Assembly: GCF_014196295.1 (NCBI RefSeq)
Contig: NZ_JACIDK010000003.1
Location: forward strand, 496,001-560,000
Direction: 5' to 3'
From: Phenylobacterium haematophilum
Lineage (GTDB): Bacteria; Pseudomonadota; Alphaproteobacteria; Caulobacterales; Caulobacteraceae
DNA length: 64,000 bases
Shown: in pieces, positions 37,256 through 43,522 of the stretch
Numbering within the stretch: the first letter of the stretch is position 1
How the letters are laid out: each line of letters starts with the position of its first letter
The notes under the pieces: model-generated
Databases searched by the model: none
Seen by the model: the letters and a program-made list of their open reading frames with translations, nothing else
Told to the model about the DNA's origin: nothing
Position numbers and translations under genes: made by a program

Positions 37256-38083
37256 CTAATCTTTGAACCACACCAACTGATGCGAGACTGCAAGCAGCGA
37301 CTTCGCGTCGGACCACAATTCGACGCTCTGGTCGTGGAAGCCGTGGCGCGCGGCGCGCGGCTGGGCCTCGCCCAGGATCGGGCGTACGTCCTGAGCCGCC
37401 AGTTCATCGGGCGCGGCCAGGAAGTAGGTCGAGAGGCTGACCGTCGCGGCCGGCGCGCGCACGCCGCGCATCAGGAACACCCGCGGCGCGAACGCGTCAG
37501 CCATCGAGGCGAGCGCCAGATAGTCGAGCGGCCGTGCCTGGCGGTCGCGCAGCCAGGCGCGGGTTAGGCCGGTCTCGGATGCGACGTCGAGGTTCGGCGC
37601 GCCATGGTCGAAACGCATCTCATACTGCGAGAACCAGGCGGTCAGCGCCTGACTGGCGAACACCGGCACGTCGGCGGCGTCGCGGGCTGTCGGCGGCTGC
37701 GAGGGCTGGGCGTTCCAGGTGTCGCGCTCGGGCCCGGTGACCAGGGTGGCGTTGGCCGCCATCTGCCCGGCCTGCTCCAGGCGCACGCTCCAATGCTGGG
37801 TCGACTTGCCGTCGCGTTCCAGCACGACCTTCAGCACGAACGGGTCCGGCGTGACGGCGGCGCAGAAATTGACGGTCTGGGCGAGCGGCCGGCCGCGCAT
37901 CGCCGGATGCTCGAGCACGCCCTTCATCAGCGTCGCGGCGGTGACGCCCCCGAACGGGCCGGCCATGTTCCAGTAGAGCTGGCTGGGGACGCCCTCATAG
38001 ACGCCCTCGGCGACGGTCCTGAGGGCCAGCGCCTCGTCGAACGGGTGGGCGGCGGCTTCGGCCAAAATCGTGGCGGCGGTCAT
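37256..38083 (-). CDS. Acyl-CoA thioesterase-like double hot-dog protein
   Basis: 275 residues from the ATG at 38083, preceded by GGAAG at 7 bases; the frame extends to 38104 but that start is weaker. Features of the 4HBT_3/TesB-like family: YWNMAGPFGGVTAATLMKGV, TVNFCAAVTPDPFVLKVVLE, and the C-terminal SVELWSDAKSLLAVSHQLVW. It probably heads an operon with the downstream TonB receptor and is divergent from a TetR regulator. Confidence 0.82.
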   Translation of the reverse strand: MTAATILAEAAAHPFDEALALRTVAEGVYEGVPSQLYWNMAGPFGGVTAATLMKGVLEHPAMRGRPLAQTVNFCAAVTPDPFVLKVVLERDGKSTQHWSVRLEQAGQMAANATLVTGPERDTWNAQPSQPPTARDAADVPVFASQALTAWFSQYEMRFDHGAPNLDVASETGLTRAWLRDRQARPLDYLALASMADAFAPRVFLMRGVRAPAATVSLSTYFLAAPDELAAQDVRPILGEAQPRAARHGFHDQSVELWSDAKSLLAVSHQLVWFKD

Positions 38084-38103
38084 CGAAATTCTTCCATGTC
38101 GCA

Positions 38104-38153
38104 ATCTGCATGATGGTCGACATTCATCTGCATGAAGTCAATCATCTAGATTG
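38104..38153. promoter_or_regulatory. Candidate TetR operators between thioesterase and tetR genes
   Basis: ATCTGCATGA occurs twice as a direct repeat (38104-38113 and 38126-38135), 22 bp apart, i.e. two helical turns. Next to it CAATC-ATCTA-GATTG (38139-38153) is a near-perfect 15-bp dyad. The region lies between the divergent tetR and thioesterase/TonB-receptor genes. Confidence 0.5.
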
Positions 38154-38234
38154 TTGGGGAAAATCAGGGGTAACTGTCATCGCGACGCAGATTGTGCTAG
38201 CTCTCGCGTCGATCAGCCGTGAGGTCCGGAGCCA

Positions 38235-38825
38235 ATGGGACATTCGCAAGCCGAGAAGGCCGAGAGCCGTGAGCGCATCCTGATGGCGGCGGCCGAGCGG
38301 ATCCGGGCCGGCGGCCTGGAAAACCTCAGCATCGACACCCTGATGAAGCAGGCCAGCCTGACCCGAGGCGGCTTCTACGGACACTTTCGCTCGCGCTCGG
38401 CGTTGACCGTGGCGGCGCTCGGAAAGGCGCTCGACGAGACGTTCGCCACGCAACGCGCCGCTCAGCAACGGGTCGGCGGCGGCTTTCGGGCCATGGTCAC
38501 GCGCTATCTCAGCCGCTCGCACCGCGACGGCATCGGTCAGGGCTGCCCCATCGCCTCGCTGGCCGCCGACGTCGCGCGCTCCGACGATCCGCAGGTGCGC
38601 GCGCTGATGGCCGACCGCCTGCAGGGCGTTTTCGAGCGGACGGCCAAGACCATGGGCGAGCCGGACGGCAAGACCGATGCGGCTGTGGCGGCCTGGAGCA
38701 CGATGCTCGGCGGCCTGCTGCTGGCCCGGGTCTTCGGGCCCGGCGCGCGCGGCGACGAAATCCTGGCCATCGCCCGTCAGGCGGCGCTCGCCTGCGGGCC
38801 GCCGCGCGACGCCGACAAATCCTAG
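38235..38825 (+). CDS. TetR/AcrR family regulator
   Basis: 196 residues. N-terminal helix-turn-helix: RILMAAAERIRAGGLENLSI, then DTLMKQASLTRGGFYGHFRS, typical of TetR. The C-terminal ligand domain includes GCPIASLAADVARSDDPQVR, reminiscent of the NemR/AcrR-type C-terminal family with a conserved Cys. Divergent position makes the thioesterase/TonB receptor operon its likely target. It converges with the phosphatase gene through CTAG. Confidence 0.9.
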   Translation: MGHSQAEKAESRERILMAAAERIRAGGLENLSIDTLMKQASLTRGGFYGHFRSRSALTVAALGKALDETFATQRAAQQRVGGGFRAMVTRYLSRSHRDGIGQGCPIASLAADVARSDDPQVRALMADRLQGVFERTAKTMGEPDGKTDAAVAAWSTMLGGLLLARVFGPGARGDEILAIARQAALACGPPRDADKS

Positions 38826-39460
38826 TCCAGGCCGGCCAGGTGGCCGGTCTCGCTGAGGCTCATCAGGTAACGGTTGAACCAGCGGTCGTCCTCGCGCAGG
38901 TGGCTGATCGCCCCCGAGCTCGACCGGAAATTCACCCAGCCGACCGACTCAAGCGGCATTCGGATCCAGGCGGCGATGGCGAAGGTCACCGCATAGCCGT
39001 GGGTGACGACGACCTGGACCGGGCAGGGGCTGGCGGCGATGGCGTCCATGGCGCGGTAGATGCGGCTGGCGAACTCGCGCTTGGTCTCGGCCTCGATCAG
39101 GCCGTCGCGGTGATCGAGGCGGTTTCCGTCCTTCGGCGCCAGGACGGTGCGCTCCTCCAGCCAGGCGTCGGGCTTGCCGCCGGCCTCGCCGTAGCTGCGC
39201 TCGCGCAGGTCGCTCCAGTGGACGACCTCGACCCCAAGTGCGCGCGCGATCGGGGCCGCGGTCTGGGCCGTGCGGCGCAGGTCCGAGGCGTAGACCTCCA
39301 CTGACGGCGCGCCGGTGAGGCGCTCGGCCAGGCGCTCGGCGATGGCCTGCGCCTGGCGATGGCCGTGCTCGGTCAGTTCGCTGTCGTACCAGCCGCCGAC
39401 CAGGCCCTGGACGTGGTGCTGCGCCTCGCCGTGGGCGACGAGGTAGATGTCCTTGCTCAT
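38822..39460 (-). CDS. Histidine phosphatase superfamily protein with altered RHG motif
   Basis: 212 residues from the ATG at 39460, which overlaps the preceding membrane gene by 4 bp. The family layout is clear: YLVAHGEAQHHVQGLVGGWY, DSELTEHGHRQAQAIAERLA, YASDLRRTAQTAAPIA and the second His in VVVTHGYAVTFAIA. The hallmark RHG has become AHG (Ala9-His10-Gly11): the Arg that helps bind phosphate is absent while both catalytic histidines remain. Activity may be reduced or specialised. The coupled membrane protein suggests an envelope-linked role. Confidence 0.85.
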   Translation of the reverse strand: MSKDIYLVAHGEAQHHVQGLVGGWYDSELTEHGHRQAQAIAERLAERLTGAPSVEVYASDLRRTAQTAAPIARALGVEVVHWSDLRERSYGEAGGKPDAWLEERTVLAPKDGNRLDHRDGLIEAETKREFASRIYRAMDAIAASPCPVQVVVTHGYAVTFAIAAWIRMPLESVGWVNFRSSSGAISHLREDDRWFNRYLMSLSETGHLAGLD

Positions 39461-39843
39461 CGCGCCGCCTGCTGGCGCAGCACCGCCCGCGCCGAGATGA
39501 TCGTCAGGATCAGCGGCACGCCCCACAGCAGCAGTTTGAAACCGATGACCACGATCTGGTTGTCCTCCCAGGTTTCCCCGGTCAGCTGCGCCTCCAGCTG
39601 CTTCCAGAAGCTCGAGGACATCATGCCGGTCGTGTAGGCCGCGGCCGCCAGCATCACGACCCAGCCGCTGGGCCGGCGCTGGCCCAGGAAAACCGCCGCC
39701 CACAACAGCAGCGCGCCGGCGACGTAGTCCTCCAGCAGGGTGACCGGCGTGGTCAGCCAGGCCGAGAACCCTCGCCGCAGCGTTTCCAGCAGGGGAAACA
39801 GCACGCCGAGCAAGGCGGCCGAAATGACGGCGAAACGGGACAT
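39457..39843 (-). CDS. Small integral membrane protein
   Basis: 128 residues with about four hydrophobic helices (FAVISAALLGVLFPLLETL; DYVAGALLLWAAVFLG; VVMLAAAAYTTGMM; VVIGFKLLLWGVPLILTIIS). No family recognised. Its ribosome binding site GGAGGAGG lies at the edge of a remarkable 37-bp inverted repeat, and its end overlaps the phosphatase gene by ATGA, so the two are cotranscribed. Confidence 0.78.
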   Translation of the reverse strand: MSRFAVISAALLGVLFPLLETLRRGFSAWLTTPVTLLEDYVAGALLLWAAVFLGQRRPSGWVVMLAAAAYTTGMMSSSFWKQLEAQLTGETWEDNQIVVIGFKLLLWGVPLILTIISARAVLRQQAAR

Positions 39844-39853
39844 CCTGGCCTCC

Positions 39854-39890
39854 TCCGATTATTTCATGCAACGTGCATGAAATAATCGGA
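39854..39890. promoter_or_regulatory. Perfect 17-bp-arm inverted repeat at the membrane-protein start
   Basis: TCCGATTATTTCATGCA (39854-39870) and its exact reverse complement (39874-39890) flank the 3-base centre ACG. It lies between the upstream tetR stop and the membrane-protein ATG at 39843; the left arm as read on the minus strand ends in TCGGA and runs straight into the GGAGG ribosome binding site. It could be a TetR operator, an RNA hairpin that masks translation, or both. No T-tract follows, so a terminator is less likely. Confidence 0.7.
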
Positions 39891-39907
39891 GCGTGCAACC
39901 GGATGGG

Positions 39908-40492
39908 TCAGGGGCGGGCGGCGAGCCGCCCGATTATCGCCTCCAACGCCGCGCGCGGGGCCGGGTCGCCGGCGCTCTGGGCCAGGGCCGCTTGGACGCC
40001 GGCGCCCAAAAGCACCTCGGCGTAGCCCGCGACTTCATCCTCGCGTAGCAGCCCCTCGCTCACCCAGTGGCCGAGCGCGTGGTGCAGCAGCGGCTCGAAC
40101 GCGCCGCGCAGGCCCGCGCGCCAGTCGTCCCAGCCGAGCACCACCGGGGCCTCGACGAACAGCAGCCGCCGGCGGTGCGGATCCAGCGCCATGTCCATGA
40201 ACACCCCGACCCCTTCGCCCAGCTCGGCGACCGAGTGGGCGCGCTCCATGGTCTTGTCGTAGAGGTCGCGGGCGGTCTGGCTCAGGACATGCTGGAAGAC
40301 CGCGGCGAACAGCCCGCGCTTGCCGCCGAATTGGTACTGGATCGCCCCGCGCGTCAGGTCGACGCGACGGGCGATGGCGTCCTCGCTCAGCGCGTCGAAG
40401 CCATGCTCGCCGAACGCCTCCAGACCCGCCGCGATCAGGCTCGCGTGCGTGGCGTCCGACCAACGGCGCGGCGCTTTATCCGACTTCGGCAT
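39908..40492 (-). CDS. TetR/AcrR family regulator
   Basis: 194 residues from the ATG at 40492 (a TTG 6 bases upstream is possible). HTH domain: ASLIAAGLEAFGEHGFDALS, then EDAIARRVDLTRGAIQYQFG. The C-terminal domain (TetR_C, LLFVEAPVVLGWDDWRAG) resembles the YbiH/RutR-like group. It lies between an SMR exporter and a membrane-protein/phosphatase pair on the same strand. The perfect inverted repeat after its stop is the obvious candidate operator. Confidence 0.9.
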   Translation of the reverse strand: MPKSDKAPRRWSDATHASLIAAGLEAFGEHGFDALSEDAIARRVDLTRGAIQYQFGGKRGLFAAVFQHVLSQTARDLYDKTMERAHSVAELGEGVGVFMDMALDPHRRRLLFVEAPVVLGWDDWRAGLRGAFEPLLHHALGHWVSEGLLREDEVAGYAEVLLGAGVQAALAQSAGDPAPRAALEAIIGRLAARP

Positions 40493-40539
40493 CGCCAAGG
40501 TGATGGAGCCGGGGGCGGCCCGGTGTCAACGCGGCCGGG

Positions 40540-40854
40540 TCAGGCGGCGATCTTGGTTCCGACCACGCCGACCACGATCAGGGCCATGAAGCCGATCTGC
40601 ACGCCCGTAAGCCTCTCGCCGAACAGCAGCGCGCCGCAGACCCCGACGCCGACCGCGCCGAGCCCCGTCCAGACCGCATAGGCCGTCCCGGCCGGCAGCC
40701 CGCGCATGGCCCAGGCCAGCAGGCCCATGTTCACGAAACTGAGCGCGATCGGCACGCTGGCGGCCTGCCAGGTGGCCTGGACGCCGGCCCACTTCAGGCT
40801 CAGCGCCCAGATGATTTCGGTCACGACGGCGACGCCGAGGACGAGCCACGCCAT
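40540..40854 (-). CDS. Small multidrug resistance (SMR) exporter, SugE/Gdx-like
   Basis: 104 residues with four helices and GGAG 7 bases before the ATG. The SMR key Glu is in GVAVVTEIIWALSLKWA (Glu13), and GTAYAVWTGLGAVGVGVCGA matches the Gdx/SugE subtype more than EmrE. Gdx proteins export guanidinium, others export quaternary ammonium compounds. I looked for a guanidine riboswitch upstream and did not see one. Two TetR genes flank it. Confidence 0.88.
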   Translation of the reverse strand: MAWLVLGVAVVTEIIWALSLKWAGVQATWQAASVPIALSFVNMGLLAWAMRGLPAGTAYAVWTGLGAVGVGVCGALLFGERLTGVQIGFMALIVVGVVGTKIAA

Positions 40855-41050
40855 GGGATGTCTCCTGCATGCGGGCTCGGGAAAGAGGCGGCGGCCGGAA
40901 ACCCGAAAGAGGCCGCAACGCCAGACCGCTCCTAGCGAAATTCCTCGGCGCGGCCAAGGGCTTGAGGGTCGCAGGGCTTGACGGGCGACCATGGCGCGGG
41001 CCTCTAGACCGGAGCGCTGGCCGATTCGGCGCGGGGAGACATCCAAGGTC
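40855..41050. promoter_or_regulatory. Divergent promoter region, SMR exporter / tetR
   Basis: 196 bp between the divergent SMR and tetR starts. An SD (AGGAG) for the SMR gene is visible. I see no convincing operator dyad here and no known riboswitch. Confidence 0.4.
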
Positions 41051-41659
41051 ATGAGTTCGACCGAGGCCAAGACGGCAGAGCCGGCGCGCCGGGGGCGTGG
41101 GCGTCCGCGCGACAGCGGTCTGCAGGAGCGTATCAAGGCCGCCGCCCTCATGGTGCTGGCCCGGCACGGCTATTCCGGCATGACGCTCGAGCGGGTCTGC
41201 GCCGAGGCCGGGGTCACGAAGGCGACCTTCTATCGCCGTTGGGACACGCCGACCGCCTGCGTGATGGAGGCGTTTCTCGAGGTCTGGAACGAGGCGGATT
41301 TCAAGGACACCGGCGCCCCTGCCGCTGACCTGGAGGCCTTTGCGCACAAGCTCATCGAACTCTACGGCCATTCGCACCTCGGCGCCTGTTCGGTGGCGCT
41401 GCAGACCGAGGCCCGCGTAAACCCGGATATCGCCGCGCCGCTGTTCGCTGGCACAAGAGGGCGTCGCAGCCGCAACACCGGCGCGCTGGCCAAGGCGCTG
41501 GAGCGCATGACCCCGCCGCCGGCGCTGCCGGCCGCGGTGATCCTCAACGCGCTGAACGGCGTGGCGCGCAACACCCATACCCTCAACTGGCCGGTCAGCG
41601 ACGACGAGCTGCGCACGCTGATCCAGAGCCTGCTGACGCCGCCCGGTCCTGCGCGCTGA
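41051..41659 (+). CDS. TetR/AcrR family regulator next to sulfatase
   Basis: 202 residues from the ATG at 41051. A basic linker (RRGRGRPRDSG) precedes the HTH (IKAAALMVLARHGYSGMTLE, then RVCAEAGVTKATFYRRWDT). The C-terminal domain (LGACSVALQTEARVNPDIAA) is of the TetR_C_11-like type, by recollection. Its stop codon is the first base of a 28-bp element that recurs upstream of the TonB receptor at 45.8 kb, and the sulfatase follows 70 bp later. It could control the sulfatase/receptor pair, the divergent SMR exporter, or both. Confidence 0.9.
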   Translation: MSSTEAKTAEPARRGRGRPRDSGLQERIKAAALMVLARHGYSGMTLERVCAEAGVTKATFYRRWDTPTACVMEAFLEVWNEADFKDTGAPAADLEAFAHKLIELYGHSHLGACSVALQTEARVNPDIAAPLFAGTRGRRSRNTGALAKALERMTPPPALPAAVILNALNGVARNTHTLNWPVSDDELRTLIQSLLTPPGPAR

Positions 41660-41686
41660 ATTACGATACTATAAAGTTGACATAAT
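41659..41686 (+). promoter_or_regulatory. Shared regulatory element, copy A, with promoter of the sulfatase gene
   Basis: AATTACGATACT-N5-GTTGACATAAT. All 23 fixed positions are identical to copy B at 45942-45969. The ends are partly dyad-symmetric (AATTACG and CATAAT). TTGACA (41677-41682) looks like a -35 box; 17 bp later comes GAAACCT, also present at the same spacing after copy B. The sulfatase ATG is 42 bp beyond the element. Confidence 0.8.
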
Positions 41687-41728
41687 ATCGGGGCGGGTCG
41701 AAACCTGGGCGGAACCTCGGAGTCCGCC

Positions 41729-43435
41729 ATGATCCACCGCCGTGTCCTGCTCACCTCATTGCTGGCCTCGACCGCACTGGCGCGCGCCGCCGCGGCGGCC
41801 ACGCCGAAACCGGCGAGCGGGACGCGGCCGAACATCATCACGATCGTCTTGGACGACGTCGGCTTCTCCGACCTGGGCTGCTTCGGGGCCGAGATCCGCA
41901 CCCCGCACATTGACGGCCTGGCCGCGCGCGGCCTGCGCTACAACCGCTTCGACACCAAGGCGGTCTGCTCGACGACGCGGGCGGCGATGATCACCGGCCG
42001 CAACGGCCACACGGTCAACATGCCGGACGTGCCCGACGTCGCTGCGGTCATGCCGACCGCCTTCCCTAAGGACGCCTTCGACGTTCCGCGGAACGCCCAG
42101 AACATGGCCCAGGCCCTGAAGGCGGCCGGCTACGCCAACTGGCTGGTCGGCAAGTGGCATCTGATCCCGATGAGCCAACTGGGCGAGGGGACGAGTCGCG
42201 AGTCCTGGCCGCTGCAACGCGGCTTCGACTACTTCTACGGCTTCGCGCGCGGCTGGACCGACCAGTACAAGCCCGACCTCGTCGAGAACAACGGCCACAT
42301 CCACCCGACGCTGCCGGCCGACTACCACCTGTCGAGCGACCTCGTGGACAAGTCGATCGCCCTGATCGGCGAGCACCAGGGCAAGGAGCCGGCCCAGCCG
42401 TTCTTCCTCAACCTCGGGCTCGGCGTCGCCCACGCGCCGCTGCAGGTCCCCGCCCGCTACGCCGACGCCTACAAGGGCGTCTACGACAAGGGCTGGGACG
42501 AGATCCGCCGCGAGCGGTTCGAGCGCATGAAGGCCCTCGGGATCATCCCCGCCGACACCGTGCTGCCGCCGTCGGCCGAGGGCGACCGTCCCTGGGCCGA
42601 GCTCAGCGAGGACGAGCGCGCGGTCTACGCCCGCTACATGGAGGTCTATGCCGGCTTCATGCAGCACGCCGACGAGCAGATCGGCCGGCTGCTGACCTAT
42701 CTCGAAACCTCGGGCCTGAGCCGCAACACCATCGTCGTGCTGCTGTCCGACAACGGCGCGGCGCCGGAGGCCGGCCAGACCGGCTCGTTCGACGGTCTCT
42801 ATCGCCCCAACACCCTCACTCCAGCGCAGCAGCGCGCGCGGCTGGACGAACTGGGCACCGTCGAGACCCAGGCCGAGTATCCGCGACCGTGGGCGATGGC
42901 TGGCGTGACGCCTTTCCGCCGCTACAAGCTGTGGCCGCATCTCGGCGGCGTGCGCACGCCGCTGATCGTCTCCTGGCCGGCGGTGATCAAGGAGGGCGGG
43001 GCGGTGCGCAGCCAGTACGCGGACGTGGTCGACATCGCCCCGACCCTGCTGGCCGCAGCCGGGACGAGCTTCGCCGAGAGCGTCGGAGGCGTTCGACAAC
43101 TGCCCGTCGCCGGCCGCTCGTTCGCCGCGACCTTTACCGATCCGAAGGCGCCGCCGGCGCGCACGACCCAGTACTTCGAGCTGCGCGGCAACCGCGCGAT
43201 CACCGACGGCGGCTGGCGGGCGGTTGCGCTCTACAAGTGCGACGAGGGCCAGGACCGCTGGGAGCTCTACAACACCGACGTCGACTTCGCGGAGTCGGTC
43301 GACCTGGCCGCGCGTCATCCGCAGGAGCTCGCGCGCCTGCAGCGCCTCTGGGACCAGGAGTGGGGCAAGTACGGCTCCGGGGCGAGGCCCTCGACCGATC
43401 TGGTCTGTCGCTTCGCCCGCTACTTCGAGCACTAG
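41729..43435 (+). CDS. Exported sulfatase (S1 family) with atypical CSTTR active-site motif
   Basis: 568 residues. Signal peptide (MIHRRVLLTSLLASTALARA). Metal-site RPNIITIVLDDVGFSDLGCF (Asp42, Asp43) and the nucleophile segment AVCSTTRAAMITGRNGHTV, where Cys80 would become formylglycine. Later conserved pieces are LVGKWHLIP, FFLNLGLGVAHAPLQVP and VLLSDNGAAPE. The canonical maturation motif is CxPxR (or CxAxR); here it is C-S-T-T-R, Thr replacing Pro. Sulfatases hydrolyse sulfate esters. Shares its upstream element with a TonB receptor 2.4 kb away, suggesting periplasmic processing of the imported sulfate ester. Confidence 0.9.
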   Translation: MIHRRVLLTSLLASTALARAAAAATPKPASGTRPNIITIVLDDVGFSDLGCFGAEIRTPHIDGLAARGLRYNRFDTKAVCSTTRAAMITGRNGHTVNMPDVPDVAAVMPTAFPKDAFDVPRNAQNMAQALKAAGYANWLVGKWHLIPMSQLGEGTSRESWPLQRGFDYFYGFARGWTDQYKPDLVENNGHIHPTLPADYHLSSDLVDKSIALIGEHQGKEPAQPFFLNLGLGVAHAPLQVPARYADAYKGVYDKGWDEIRRERFERMKALGIIPADTVLPPSAEGDRPWAELSEDERAVYARYMEVYAGFMQHADEQIGRLLTYLETSGLSRNTIVVLLSDNGAAPEAGQTGSFDGLYRPNTLTPAQQRARLDELGTVETQAEYPRPWAMAGVTPFRRYKLWPHLGGVRTPLIVSWPAVIKEGGAVRSQYADVVDIAPTLLAAAGTSFAESVGGVRQLPVAGRSFAATFTDPKAPPARTTQYFELRGNRAITDGGWRAVALYKCDEGQDRWELYNTDVDFAESVDLAARHPQELARLQRLWDQEWGKYGSGARPSTDLVCRFARYFEH

Positions 43436-43443
43436 GGTACGAA

Positions 43444-43471
43444 AAAGGGCGCCGCGATCGCGGCGCCCTTT
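43444..43471. terminator. Bidirectional terminator between sulfatase and TonB receptor
   Basis: A perfect 28-bp palindrome with 14-base arms AAAGGGCGCCGCGA and TCGCGGCGCCCTTT. On the minus strand it is followed by further T (TTTTTC), on the plus strand by CTCCTT. It sits between the two convergent genes. Confidence 0.88.
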
Positions 43472-43522
43472 CTCCTTGGCCTCGTGATGGGAGCGACCCG
43501 CCGAAGCGGGCCGCGACCGGCC

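Noticed and set aside
40855..41050. Guanidine riboswitch upstream of the Gdx/SugE-like gene
   Set aside because: I looked for the paired ACGR-loop hairpins of mini-ykkC and for ykkC/ykkC-III motifs and saw none.
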